64,000 nucleotides of DNA. Origin: Dactylorhiza incarnata (lineage: Eukaryota; Streptophyta; Magnoliopsida; Asparagales; Orchidaceae). Within the stretch, counting starts at the first letter, position 1. Each line of letters starts with the position of its first letter. Shown here piece after piece: positions 1 through 10,612 of the stretch. The stretch covers positions 10,124,001 through 10,188,000 of the forward strand of contig JAWHQI010000009.1 of NCBI GenBank assembly GCA_033032865.1. The letters run 5' to 3'. The notes below the pieces were generated by a model. That model did not search any database, had not been told where the DNA came from, and was given only the letters and a program-made list of their open reading frames with translations. A program made the translations under genes and the position numbers.

Positions 1-479
1 CTCTCAAATGTTTGATTTTAGAAATAACAAAAACCTATGTAAGGGGTTACTTGATTATCATTAATTTTTTAAGTTTTGAAATTTTTAAATATTTTTTTTG
101 TAATTTTTTTAAAATTTTTTTAAATATTAGGAAATATACCCCCATACTTAAAATTCAACATTGTCCCCAATATTGAAAACTAAGTAGGAAAAAAAAGAAA
201 AAAAAGGGAAAATAAATTTTTTTTTGATATGTTTTAATTAGTCTTGGACTTCCCAAGGTCAACCCGGTAAATGGCTCGCAAGGTACTAGAGGATGTGATG
301 GGAATTTAAGCCCAAAGCGTCCTTTCCAAGAATTTAATTATAGCATACTTTTTTTTCATTTTTACATTTTTTTTTATTTTTTTTTTAAAAAAATAAAAAG
401 AAAAGGAAAGATAAAATTAATAGCGTTTCCCCTTTTCGAAATATCCACAAAAAATTCCCCAACAACGACGCCAAAAACT
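1..479 (-). repeat. Internal region of a tandem non-autonomous Athila-like unit, cut by window edge
   Basis: This stretch is AT-rich and non-coding and closely matches 3051-3546. Shared landmarks are the tacccccatacttaaaattc box (about 137-156), the leader box starting cttggacttccc (about 243), and a tRNA-Asp-type primer site next to the LTR at 480. It is therefore the 5' leader side of another LTR-internal unit in tandem with the one at 2142-3546. The remainder lies left of the window. No coding potential was seen. Confidence 0.75.
456..473 (-). other. Primer-binding site, tRNA-Asp type (degenerate)
   Basis: Read on the minus strand this is TGGCGTCGTTGTTGGGGA. The 3' end of plant tRNA-Asp(GTC) is complementary to TGGCGCCGTTGCCGGGG, so there are three mismatches. 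It lies 6 nt from the LTR edge at 480, the same spacing as in the other tRNA-Asp elements in the window. Confidence 0.8.
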
Positions 480-1407
480 TGATAGAGAAAATCGTGTTCT
501 CCAATCTATACTCGATTAAGACAAGTGTACCTATCGAAATATAGCACAGGATATAAAGAATATCAAGGTCGTATTAGACTCGGGGCTGTCGAGTACTTTT
601 ATTTCGGGAAAACAAAACTATTATTTTATCGAATAATATTTTATTAGTGATAATTTATAATTAAAATTAAAATAAAGAAATAAAGAAAAAAGAAACAAAT
701 CTTGATCAAAGCGCACTCGGAATGAAAATCAAGAGAGATAAATTCTACTTCTAATCCAATCCTTGACCGTGGAGATTCCCAAATTATGGACGTGCCTTGG
801 TCGAGGACTGCGCCCAACTAAGATTAGGTTGATCGACCGAACTCTCGTTCTATAATCTAAACCCCTAAACTTGCTTTAACGAGGTGAATCCCACTATAGG
901 ACTTGACCCCTATTCAGAAGATTTACGTCATCCTCTCCCGAGGGTTGGGTGCAACTCTTTTTATTCCTGAGCGATCGATTCGTACTCACGAGTTGGTTCG
1001 GCTAACTAGAATACGAAAACAGATTTGAAGTCATACTTAGACATGAAATCAAGATAAATCAAGAATAAATCGAAGGAGGAAAATAGATAAAAACGAATAA
1101 GAAATTATTTCATCCAAGACTTGCAAATTTCAAGATCTAAAAAAATAATCAAAATGACATGAAAATAAAAAGGGAAATTATTGGAAAAGACATTTTTATT
1201 AAAAGGAAATTGAATTACATAAGGATTGAAAGCTTTGCATGGAATGAAAACTAAGACTACATTGTATAAATTGAAATTACATAAAATTAAAATCAAAACT
1301 AATACAGGAATTGAAAAGAACAATTCTGCCCCAAAAGGGGGCAGAATGGAAGAAATTTTGACCCAAGAAGGGTGGAAAAAGGGATGTCTTGAGATCTGGA
1401 AGAGCTG

Positions 1408-1419
1408 CCTTTTTATAGG
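1408..1419 (-). promoter_or_regulatory. LTR TATA box
   Basis: The minus strand reads CCTATAAAAAGG. It lies just downstream, in minus orientation, of the palindrome array at 1433-1976, the usual place for a U3 promoter. The same box is in LTR copy 2 at 4480-4491. Confidence 0.6.
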
Positions 1420-1432
1420 CAAAAGTTGGGGT

Positions 1433-1976
1433 TACACGCCCTTGGTCACGCCCGTGACCAAGGGCATGTAATGGGCGTGATCGAAGCTGGAGCGGGAGAG
1501 GTGCATTCTGGAGTTACTGCAGGCGTTACAAGTGCGTCACGCCCTTGGTCACGCCTGTGACCAAGGGCGTGTAATCTTAAAACAGACGCTGGCACGGGAA
1601 ATCTTTGGCGTGAAGGGCGTGACTCTGGCGACAAAGGAGTTACACGCCCGTGTCATTGGAGCTACACGGGTGTGACATTGGCGAAGCATCCTTGGGGCGT
1701 GATCTGCTGGCAAGGAGGTTACACAGGCGTGACATTGGAAGTCATGGGCGTGCACTTGGTGAAATCACGTCATGGCTTCAGGACACGGCCGACTGAACTG
1801 GAGGCCAGTTTCACGGGCATGACAATGGAAAGTCACGGGCATGACTTGGAAAGTCACGGGCATGTACTTGGAATTCTTCTCAGAATGAGTCCAGGTTGGT
1901 GGCAGCAGGTCTGGAAATAGTTTTATGTTGACACGCCCTTGGTCACGGGTGTGACTGAGGGCGTGTACTTGCATTT
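1433..1976. repeat. U3 palindrome array, motif CACGCCC..GGGCGTG
   Basis: Repeated inverted motifs such as cgcccttggtcacgcccg followed by gtgaccaagggcgtg, separated by short spacers carrying gtgac or gggcgtgac half-sites. The counterpart in LTR copy 2 is 4505-5040. ORFs called across this array are by-products of the repeats. Confidence 0.75.
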
Positions 1977-2141
1977 TTGGGCAAAAACTCCAGAAATCCT
2001 GAAAAACATAAAGCAAACTTAAGTTAGTGAACAATTATAAATAGAAATGATTATTTAGTTAAAATAGACATATTATTTATAAATTCAAATTATTATTAGC
2101 CTAAAAACTATAATAAAATTAGGCAAAAATACTACTAATCA

Positions 2142-2160
2142 AATACCCCCATACTTAAGC
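2142..2160 (-). other. Polypurine tract
   Basis: The minus strand reads through AAGTATGGGGGTATT directly against the LTR edge at 2141, the position expected for plus-strand DNA priming. The Athila-like element has the equivalent at 32597. Confidence 0.7.
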
Positions 2161-3524
2161 TTTTGCTATTCCAGAGCAAAAGTACGATAGATATTCATAA
2201 GACATTAATAATATTTCTAATTAAACTAAAATTTTCTTGAATCAAAAGAAAGCTTAAAATAAAATTTAGGGATTTAAGAGATAAGTCCTAAATTATGAAA
2301 ATAAGATAAAAAGAGAGAAATGTTTAGCCAAGAATTCTCAAATTTTTTAACTAGCAGACAAAATTAAGTAATTTGCGAATCAAAATTAGATTGGAATTAT
2401 AAAAACTCAAATTTTGAAGAGGCTTACGGAAAAATTCAAACTACTACTTATGCTCTCCCAATATTTTAATTTGAGTCTAAAATCAATTATATTGGCTAAA
2501 GGGGTTTGGGTAAACATGAAGCTAGCTTTGATTGGGGGTGATGAATTTTATCCTCTGACTCCATCTTTTTTTTTCTACTTGTACATGTTTAGGAAAATGA
2601 TGAATTTTATCCTATCATTTTCCATGACATATAATCTTTTCATAATAAACTTCATAAAAGGGAGGTGCATATGTTTAGGAAATAATGAATTTTTTCCTCT
2701 TATTTCCATGACATATGATCTTTTAATAACTCTTTTTTTTTCTTGGGTAGGGCTAAAATAAATTTTAGATTAAATTGAAATATTTTGAGAGCAACTATAG
2801 TAAATTGAAATTTCCCAAGGATCTAAAAGCATGAGGTAAAAATAATTAAAATCTAAAGTTGTTAAGCACAACTACTACAAAATTGAGACTAATTAAAATA
2901 AAAGAGAAAAAGTTCTAAATAAATTACTCTAATCAAATTAAGATCATAATAAATTCCTTAAAACTAAATTAACTAAAATTTAAATTTTTACTAACCATGA
3001 TAAAATAGAAGATTAGCCAATTAAAAATAGTTAAAAATGCTTATAAATAAACTCTCAAAAGTTTGATTTTAGAAATAACAAAAACCTATGTTAGGGGTTA
3101 CTTGATTATCATTAATTTTTTAAGTTTTGAAAATTTTATATATTTTTTTGTTTTTTTTTTGTAATTTTTTTAAAAAAAATTTAAATATTAGGAAATATAC
3201 CCCCATACTTAAAATTCAACATTGTCCCCAATGTTGAAAACTAAGTATGAAAAAGAAAATAAAAAAAAAGGGAAAATAAATTTTTTTTTTGATATATTTT
3301 ATTTAGTCTTGGACTTCCCAAGGTCAACCTAGTGAAGGGCTCGCAAGGTACTAGAGGCTGTGATGGGAATTCAAGCCCAAAGCGTCCTTTCCAAGAATTT
3401 AATTATAGCATAATTTTTTTTCATTTTTACAAATTTTTTGATTTTTTTTTAAAAATAAAATAAAAAGAAAAGGAACGATAAAATTAATAGCGTTTCCCCT
3501 TTTCGAAATATCAACAAAAAATTC
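2161..3524 (-). repeat. Non-coding internal region of the Athila-like derivative
   Basis: AT-rich, without a credible ORF. The block 2520-2730 repeats the motif tgtttaggaaataatgaatt followed by a tttccatgacatatgatctt segment. The same repeats occur at 33003-33260 in the Athila-like element. The block 3190-3400 joins the 3' box (cattgtccccaatgttg) directly to the 5' leader box (cttggacttccc), marking where gag-pol is absent. Confidence 0.7.
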
Positions 3525-3541
3525 TCCGGCAATGGTGCCAA
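3525..3541 (-). other. Primer-binding site, tRNA-Asp type (degenerate)
   Basis: The minus strand reads TGGCACCATTGCCGGAG, three mismatches from the tRNA-Asp complement. It sits 5-6 nt from LTR copy 2. Confidence 0.75.
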
Positions 3542-3546
3542 AAACT

Positions 3547-5213
3547 TGATAGAGAAAATCGTGTTCTCCAAAATATACTCGATTAAGGCAAGTGTACCTA
3601 TCGAAATATAGCATAGGATATAAAGAATATCAAGGTCGTATTAGACTCGGGGTTGTCGAGTACTTTTACTTTGGGAAAACAAAACTATTATTTTATCGAA
3701 TAATATTTTATTAGTGATAATTTATAATTAAAATTAAAATAAAGAAATAAAGAAAAAAGAAACAAATCTTGATCAAAGCGCACTCGGAATGAAAATCAAG
3801 AGAGATAAATTCTACTTATAATCCAATCCATGACCGTGGAGATTCCCGGATTATGGACATGCCTTGGTCGAGGACTGCGCCCAACTAAGATTAGGTTGAT
3901 CGATCGAACTCTCGTTCTATAATCGAAACCCCTAAACTTGCTTTAACGAGGTGAATCCCACTATATGATTTGACTCCTATTCAGAAGATTTACATCATCC
4001 TCTATCGAGGGTTGCGTGCAACTCTTTTTATTCCTGAGCGATCGATTCGTACTCACGAGCTGGTTCTGCTAACTAGAATATGAAAACAGATTTGAAGTCA
4101 TACATAGACATCTGAAATCAAGATAAATCAAGAATAAATCTAAGGAGGAAAAGAGATAAAAACGAATAAGAAATTATTTCATCCAAGACTTGTAAATTTC
4201 AAGATCTAAAAAAATTAATCAAAATGACATGAAAATAAAAAGAGGAAATGAATGGAAAAGACAATTTTTATTAAAAGGAAATTGAATTACATAAGGATTG
4301 AAAGCTTTGCAGGAAATGAAAACTAAGACTACATTGCTTAAATTGAAATTACATAAAATTAAAATCTAAACTAATACAGGAATTGAAAAGAACAATTCTG
4401 CCCCAAAAGGGGGCAGAAGGGAAGAAATTTTGACCCAAGAAGGGTGGAAAATGGGATGCCTTGAGATCTGGAAGAGCTGCCTTTTTATAGGCAAAAGTTG
4501 GGGTTACACGCCCTTGGTCACGCCCGTGACCAAGGGCGTGTAATGAGCGTGATCGAAGCTGGAGCGGGAGAGGTGCGTTCTAGAGTTACTACAGGCGTTA
4601 CAAGCACGTCACGCCCTTGGTCACTCCCATGACCAAGGGAATGTAATCTTAAAACAGACGCTGGCGCGGGAAATCTTTGGCGGGAAGTGCGTGACTCTGG
4701 CGGCAAAGGAGTTGCACGCCCGTGTCATTGGAGCTACACATGCGTGACATTGGCGAAGCATCCTTGGGGTGTGATCTGCTGGCAGGGAGGTTACACGGGC
4801 ATGTCATTGGAAGTCACATGCATGTACTTGGCAAAATCGCGCCATGGCTTCAGGACACGGCGGGCTGAGCTGGAGGGAGGGTTCACGGGCATGACAATGG
4901 AAAGTCACGAGCGTGACTTGGAAGGTCATGGGCGTGTACTTGGAATTCTTCTCAGAATGAGTCCAGGTTGGCGGCATCAGGTCTGGAAATAGTTTTATGT
5001 TGACACGCCCTTGGTCACGGGCGTGACTGAGGGCGTGTACTTGCATTTTTTGGCAAAAACTCCAGAAATCCTGAAAAACATAATGCAAACTTAAGTTAGT
5101 GAACAATTATAAATAGAAATGATTATTTAGTTAAAAAAGACATATTATTTATAAATTCAAATTATTATTAGCCTAAAAACTATAATAAAATTAGGCAAAA
5201 ATACTACTCATCA
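3547..5213 (-). repeat. LTR copy 2 of the non-coding Athila-like element
   Basis: Ends are TGATAGAG and TACTCATCA. It is the 5' LTR of the minus-strand unit, with the primer site on its left. It contains the palindrome array (about 4505-5040) and a TATA box at 4480-4491 (minus). Its right flank is unrelated DNA, not a polypurine tract, so it is the outer end of the tandem. Confidence 0.85.
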
Positions 5214-5691
5214 GAGTCACCGGGGGAGGGGTGGGGGATTGGCTTAGTCTTTTGACTAACGGTCGGAGGACCTTATCATTTTAGGGGACCGAGGAGATGC
5301 TGCAGCACCATAGGCCGATGCAGATGGAGGCGGGGCTGTCTAGCATGGGAGCACCGATGACAGGATCCGTGAGTGTCTTATTAGTTTTAGTAGATTATGC
5401 TTCCACGAGTGAAATTGTAGTGAGGAATTGATGTATCGGGCAGGAGCCCTTCTATTACTATCTCTTATTCAGTTATTTCATGTGGACATCTTTTATTCTG
5501 AGATATTATATTCATGTGTTATGTACTTGATTTCTAGTTAATCAGATGTATACTTTTCTTCTATTATGATCGATATGGCCGGCATAATCGGCGCTTTGTA
5601 GTGGCGACCTTCCCGAGTGATGGTGCCACAGTAAAGCGTCAGTTCTGGGCATAAGACCCGTGCTTTCAAAAAGAAAAAAAGGGGTCTTACA
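5214..5691. repeat. Fragment of a different LTR, with terminal hairpin
   Basis: No coding potential. The right end has the inverted pair aagaccc (about 5653) and ggggtcttaca (5681-5691). The same arrangement, gtaagaccc..ggggtcttaca, ends the solo LTR at 48204. This suggests the terminus of a related LTR, possibly interrupted on its left by the element at 480-5213. The rest of the sequence (5214-5650) I could not identify. Confidence 0.45.
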
Positions 5692-5974
5692 TTTCACGCC
5701 CACGTAACATTGGTCACAGACGTGTACTTGGGTGGCTTCATTTAATGCAGCGTGGGCTTGATTGCGGCGCAAAGGTGAGAAAGGATCACACTAGAAAGTC
5801 ATGGCCGTGACATTTGGGTCATGGGCGTGACTTCTGTTGACTTCTCGACGGCATCTCCGCTTCTCGACAGCAGCTCCGCTGGCAGGATCCTATATTTACA
5901 CACCCCAGGTCACGAGCGTGACCTTTGGGGCAAGGGCGTGACTGAGGGCGTGACTTGTTGTGGATGAGCTCAAA
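5692..5974 (-). repeat. Part of the Athila-like 3' LTR, left of the copia insertion
   Basis: Aligns with 41031-41305 of the intact LTR; for example the segment acttgggtggcttcatttaa is shared. The first about 1.16 kb of the LTR is missing here, either deleted or displaced beyond the left edge by the elements at 480-5691. The LTR continues at 32318 after the copia element. Confidence 0.75.
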
Positions 5975-7232
5975 TGTAGTCTTAATGACCTAGAGGGGGG
6001 GGGGGGGGGTGAATAGGTCTCTTTTGTTTTAAGCTTTAGCCTAACTATTTTCTGAGTAATGCTAGTAATAAATCAAGCACACAGAAAACACACAAACATT
6101 TATTGAGGTTCCTCAAGACAAGGTGTCTTGAGTAGTCCTCTTCCCCCCTCACCTTTCTAACAATGAGTTAGATAAGGCCAACTCCTCCAATCTCAGCTCC
6201 AAGAGCTTACAACACAGATCACCCAGGATCACTCAGGTTTTCACAAACCCTACCTTAGGCTCAACAGCCCTACCTCAGGCTCAACAACCCTACTAGCTCA
6301 GAACTATCAAGAAGTCCTACCTCAGATCTCCACTGTGATCCTACACTTAAGCTGAACTCTCAGCTCTACACTCAGGCCCAACAACCCTACTCCCTCAGGA
6401 AAAATGCCCTATAAACTCAGAACAATAGTGTTCCTAAAGATGTTATAAAAGAAGCTTACATCGGAAGATGAAATAAATAGATCTTTCAGCCATTGGTCTT
6501 CTGTTGCAGATTAACTACAGTAGCAGTCTTGTAATAGGGAGAAGTTCAGTGCTTCAATCCAGCCCCTTTATGATCCTTCTCTTCAGTAGATGAATGAGGA
6601 TCAAGTTACTCTTCTTGAATCACTCAGGTAGAGCAAACTTTCTCTTCTTGTAGCTTCAAGAAGCAGGAAGAGAAAATTCTTGACAGCCGTCAATGAAACA
6701 GTAGAGTTGTGTTCTTTTTGCAAAAGGCTTTCTTCTTAAAAGCCCTAAGTTTTTCTTTTATACTCCCCCAGTCCTCAACGGCTATCAGATGGCCTCTGAC
6801 AAAGTATGGAGGTGATTGGAACACCTTATCTTACTTTTCTGCAACTTGTTCCAAAAGCAAAACCCGCCAGCACATTTGAATCTATCTCAGTGGTTGGGCT
6901 GAGATAGCTTCCAGTCTCAGCGGCTACTTTAGTCCCGACTCAGCGGATCCGCTGAGACAGATAGTTGTCTCAGCGGTTTTCCTCTATCTGTAGCTCAGCT
7001 GGCCCAGACTCCTTCTCAGCAGCTCCTGGCCTTCTCTCAGTGGTTCAGCTGAGACTGGGAGCTCGTCTCAGCGGTTTTTAGCAGTAAGCCACGTAACTTA
7101 TTCCATACCTTGGAATAACCTAACCCTGCATAGTTATGAGGTAAAATAGGGTTTATCAAATACAACTTGTACTTAGCATTGAGTGTGATGCTTCTTCAAA
7201 TCAAGGGAACGTTGAGGGTAATATTCTCAACA
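5975..7232 (-). repeat. Copia 3' LTR (left copy)
   Basis: Aligns with 31052-32317 throughout. The inner end is attctcaaca, followed by the purine tract. The outer end begins tgtagtctta and lacks the first about 16 bp seen in the right LTR. It contains a G15 run at 5995-6009, a TATA box at 6755-6762 (minus) and a palindrome array at about 6883-7076. Confidence 0.85.
6883..7076. repeat. Copia U3 palindrome array, motif CCGCTGAGAC/GTCTCAGCGG
   Basis: Multiple inverted copies of GTCTCAGCGG and CCGCTGAGAC, including the near-perfect palindrome around ctcagcggatccgctgag. In minus orientation it lies about 120-320 bp upstream of the TATA box at 6755-6762. The counterpart in the other LTR is 31966-32165, and a third array lies internally at 24971-25105. 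Confidence 0.8.
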
Positions 7233-7252
7233 ATCTTCCCCTATTTGAAGAA
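7233..7252 (-). other. Copia polypurine tract
   Basis: The minus strand reads through AAATAGGGGAAGAT against the LTR start TGTTGAGAA. This is the expected primer for plus-strand synthesis. Confidence 0.6.
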
Positions 7253-7619
7253 GACAGAACACCCCCAATACTAAGGTACATAAAAAATAAACACTTATCA
7301 CGTAACTTCACCACATGGCATTCATCATAACATAATCATGTTAACATTAATATTGCATTTCAGATAATGTCATAACAGATAATCTTCATTGCAAGCATAA
7401 TACCACATAGTTTATCAACCCAATAATGTGATTAAGTAATTATGTCAATGCATCACAGATTATCTCCAGCAATAACACAGAAAAATATTAAGCTATGACT
7501 AAGATTAGCTTACAACATAAAGTAATAGATTCAACAAATCATTCATTTTCATTTCAGATAAAGTGTTGAAACATTGTTCAAATTACATTTAAATATTCAT
7601 AAAACTTAGATACATTCAT
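7253..7619 (-). other. Copia 3' untranslated region
   Basis: AT-rich non-coding stretch between the stop of the extra ORF (7620) and the purine tract. No structure of note. Confidence 0.5.
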
Positions 7620-7957
7620 TTAAGTTTTTCTCTTCTTAGAAGATGTTGAGCTTTCAGCAGTGTCTGCAACAGCTTCTTTCCCTTTGGTTGAGGCCTCATT
7701 ATGTGCATTTTCTGCTTCTATTTCAGCTATCTTCTTCCCATTTTCCTGCCTTTTGAAGTACATGAATGGCTTTGGAATGTACTTTGATGGCATCCTTCTT
7801 GGATTCTCCTTTCTTACCAGATTTCCTTGAATATTTTCTCTCTTTGTTTTTTGTCCAAGTATTTTATCCACACTTCAGAGGGATAGATCTTATCAATATC
7901 TTTGTAGATTTGTCCATGGCTTAGCCAGGCATTTAGAATGATGCTCTCGGAGTCTTC
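7620..7957 (-). pseudogene. C-terminal end of the copia accessory ORF (ORF3)
   Basis: This is the terminal exon portion of the ORF that begins at 24750. It is separated from its upstream part by the insertion at 7958-22462, and the split falls exactly at the tcttc target duplication. The last about 83 residues are lysine-rich and end SSTSSKKRKT, a short basic tail that could be a nuclear localisation signal. A frame change near 7860 is likely, because the upstream residues (a YPSEVWIKYL-type segment) read in a neighbouring frame. No signal peptide or membrane segment is seen, which argues against an envelope protein. Confidence 0.6.
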
Positions 7958-8245
7958 TGATGAGTCCCATTTATATACACATTTATGGACTCATCTGGGC
8001 CGTATTTCTAGTCGATGCACTACACTTTAGGCATGTTTTTGATCATATTTTTTATTCCTTGCTAGGTGCACTCTTAGGCCTGTTTCGGTGTGCATTTGCG
8101 CTCCTTGTTATTGGGGGTAAGCACATGGTGCTCCCATCCCTTTCTCTATGTTTATCTAGTGTTGGAGGTGTTTTCCCAGCTGTTTTATCTTGTATACAGG
8201 TGGTCGGATCATCTAGTTTCCCCCCAGAATTCATGATTGTGTGCA

Positions 8246-8562
8246 ACGCACGGTCGTGCGTTTCCTTGACGCATGGACGGTTGTGTTCATGCATTCTCAT
8301 CTGGGCAGAAAATGGGAGATCTGAGTTTGGTCGTGCGTTTTGACGCACGAGCGGAATTGCCCGTGCATGAGTAAAATGCACGGTCGCCTGTTTCTTCCTG
8401 TTTTTAGCTTTTCTGAATTTACCCGTGCGTTTTGACGCACGGGCGGATTTGCCCGTGCGTGAGTAAATCGCACGGGCGGCGTAGCTTCGTCTTCACGCCA
8501 GTTTTTATCATTAATTATCGCACGGGCAGCGCACGATCGTGCGTTCGCCCGTGCGTGACCAA
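8246..8562. repeat. U3 palindrome array, motif CGTGCGT..ACGCACG
   Basis: Repeated inverted units such as cgtgcgttttgacgcacg, gggcggatttgcccgtgcgt and cgcacgatcgtgcg, ending about 17 bp before the TATA-like box. The copy in the 3' LTR is at 21246-21556. Confidence 0.8.
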
Positions 8563-8578
8563 AACTCTGCCTGTTTAG

Positions 8579-8587
8579 TATTTAAAG
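8579..8587 (+). promoter_or_regulatory. TATA-like box of the outer element LTR
   Basis: TATTTAAAG immediately downstream of the palindrome array; the same is found at 21578-21586 in the 3' LTR. The inner family member uses CTATTTAAAC at the matching place. Confidence 0.5.
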
Positions 8588-9468
8588 TAGGAAATGCTGC
8601 TACCAAAGAAGGCCCCTGATTCCCCTCCCTGGAAAAGCCAGGAATCCCGCCATTTTCGCCCTTTCCACTGGAGGAGACAAGAGGAGACCATTTCCAGCGA
8701 TCTCCTTAGCCATTCCTCCATCCAGGTGCATTTGCAAGGATTCTCCGCCACTAGTTCAAGCATTCTTCGCCGAGGAGACCATAGAAGCGCTGAAGATCGT
8801 TGGAGCGGTGACAACCTCCTTTGAGTCCACACACCATCTGAGGGCCGTGCCCGGAGAGAGCCCGACAACCTCTCACTCCGGCCGAGAACCCAAGACGCGG
8901 TGACATCTTCTATGTGGTCCTTTCTAAACTTTGATGCTTGTGCTTTCTCTTTGTGTTGTTGTACGAACGCTTGTTAGGTTAATGTTATGGATCATTGCTT
9001 GTGTTCATGTGCAATGATGATGTGGTGGTGAGAATAGCTTTCGTTGTTGTTGTGATAGCCTAGGTTGTTTGTGTGTGAAGCCATCTAGCAATTGCTAGTG
9101 GTGATGTTGGCGAAGAGGTGAATACGACCCTCACAAAACCTCGCACTGTGGCCACTCCATCCGCTTACCGAAGCGCGGCATCGTGACCGCTGCACTCACC
9201 CACACCTTGCGAAGCGGTGCTTTTCGACCCGCATTTCTCTTATTTCTGCAATAGCTTAGGAATCCAATCACAACCCTCTTTATTATTACTTAGTAATCTT
9301 TTTAACTAATTTCTGGGTAGAGCGAATCATACTACCCAACTTGCGGTCCTTTGAGATCGACATTCGGGGAGTTCCTCCCTAATTTGTTACTTGAGCGACC
9401 GATGCACTACCATCGTATCACATTTCATGCTTGCTAATTAGCGGTGCTGAAATCGCGCATCAAGTTTT

Positions 9469-9486
9469 TGGCGTCGTTGCCGGGGA
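9469..9486 (+). other. Primer-binding site, tRNA-Asp
   Basis: TGGCGTCGTTGCCGGGGA, one mismatch from the complement of the plant tRNA-Asp 3' end, 6 nt after the 5' LTR. Confidence 0.9.
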
Positions 9487-9565
9487 CTGCAAGCGTGTAT
9501 GATTTGTTTTTCTTTGGAAATTTGTTTTAAGGTCTTTTTTTTATTTTCTTCTTTTGTGTTGAAGA

Positions 9566-10612
9566 GTGTGTATGCATAGAAGAGATCCCGATGAGTGTGC
9601 AGCATTTGACCCTGAAATAGAGCATACCCTGCGGGCGTGTCTCCGTGCTGCTGCCACCATGGATGTTAATGGAAATCAGGTTGATCCCGGAGTGGGAAAT
9701 GCACCGGTCGTGGGTCAGGTAGCTGACGAGAATGAAGTGGCTAGGCCACGACCCAGGACCATGAGAGATTACACTACACCCACTATTGGGAGTGTGTACC
9801 CTGGATTTGGCCCGGCTATCACCAACAACATCTTTGAGATAAAGCCGGCCATCCTGAACATGATCCGCAACCAGGCCCAAATCTCTGGGTTAGCCAGTGA
9901 AGACCCCCATCTTCACTTGGTTGAATTCACAAAAATTTGCAGGACATTTCGGTATGCAGGGATGGATGACGAGACGGTGAAGCTCAGGATGTTCCCTTTC
10001 TCTCTACGTGACAAGGCAAAGGCGTGGCTCCACACGATACCACCTAGCACAGCTACCACTTGGGACGCTCTGCAAGAAAAATTTATGGCGAAGTTCCATC
10101 CTGTCGACAAGGTTGTAAACTTGCGGAGGGAAATTGCAACCTTCCAACAACACGATCAGGAGGCTCTCTCAGAAGCTTGGGAGAGGTTCATGAACCTTCT
10201 CCGGAAATGTCCCCAGCATGAGCTGCAACCATGGACTATAGTAGAAAATTTTTACTTTGCTATTGAGCCTAACTACAGGGACATGATTGATGCTGCTGCA
10301 GGTGGAACTCTGATGAACCACACCCTGGAAGACGCATTATGGATCGTCCAAGACACTGCCATTCATAGCTCCTTTTGGACTGCTGGAAGAAACGCTCCAA
10401 GGAATGCTCGAGGACTCTTTGAGGTGAACATGTCTGGTGCACCCGCTGAAAGTACCATGCTACTAAAGAGGCCTACCCTCCCTTCTGCCCCAGTGATGAT
10501 GATCTCATGTCAAGGTTGTGGAAGCCCGGGGCATCATGCATATGAGTGCCCCACAGGTGAGCAACCTACCGAAGTTTCTTTTGATGAAAGCGTCAATTAT
10601 ATTAATGATTAA
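9566..10612 (+). pseudogene. gag: Gag polyprotein, N-terminal and capsid part (outer copy)
   Basis: Encodes the structural protein that packages element RNA. The 348-residue reading contains a PFDPEIE-like N-terminus, a retrotransposon gag core (about residues 100-250, with FPFSLRDKAKAWL and KFHPVDK) and one CCHC zinc knuckle, CQGCGSPGHHAYEC. It ends at a TAA where the inner copy has a glutamine codon (CAA). The gag reading resumes in the same frame after 10613, so this is a premature stop. The closest relative in the window is the inner copy at 18318-19592. Confidence 0.88.

Larger units (their letters stand above)
480..2141 (-). repeat. LTR copy 1 of the non-coding Athila-like element
   Basis: Ends are TGATAGAG and TACTAATCA (TG..CA). 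On its right is a polypurine tract; on its left is a primer site. It therefore serves as the 3' LTR of the right-hand unit and the 5' LTR of the left-hand unit. It aligns along its length with 3547-5213, with scattered substitutions. It contains a TATA box and a palindrome array upstream of it. Confidence 0.85.
480..5213 (-). mobile_element. Non-coding (LARD-like) Athila-family element: LTR, 1.4-kb internal, LTR
   Basis: Two direct repeats of about 1.66 kb (480-2141 and 3547-5213) flank a 1405-bp internal region that has a polypurine tract at one end and a primer site at the other, both in minus orientation. The internal DNA has no gag or pol. It matches the 3' non-coding part (32.6-34.05 kb) and the 5' leader (39.6-39.86 kb) of the Athila-like element in this window, so it looks like a deletion derivative of that family. 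A further internal copy left of 480 shows a tandem arrangement. No target duplication can be assigned because the left outer end is outside the window; gagtc at 5214-5218 would be the right-hand candidate. Confidence 0.75.
7958..9462 (+). repeat. 5' LTR of the outer gag-protease element
   Basis: 1505 bp, from TGATGAGTCCC to GCGCATCA, followed at once by agttt and the primer site. It matches the 3' LTR pieces 13657-13946 and 21246-22462. It holds the palindrome array (8246-8562) and a TATA-like box (8579-8587). ORFs drawn across it on either strand have no family resemblance. Confidence 0.92.

Noticed and set aside
2414..2761. 115-residue hydrophobic ORF with several apparent membrane segments
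   Set aside because: Arises from T-rich repeats in non-coding element DNA that are also present, without an ORF, at 33003-33260.
7960..8381. ORFs of 109-127 residues at the start of the outer LTR (also 13632-14004)
   Set aside because: They lie wholly in LTR sequence, one of them runs into the palindromes, and they have no recognisable domain.
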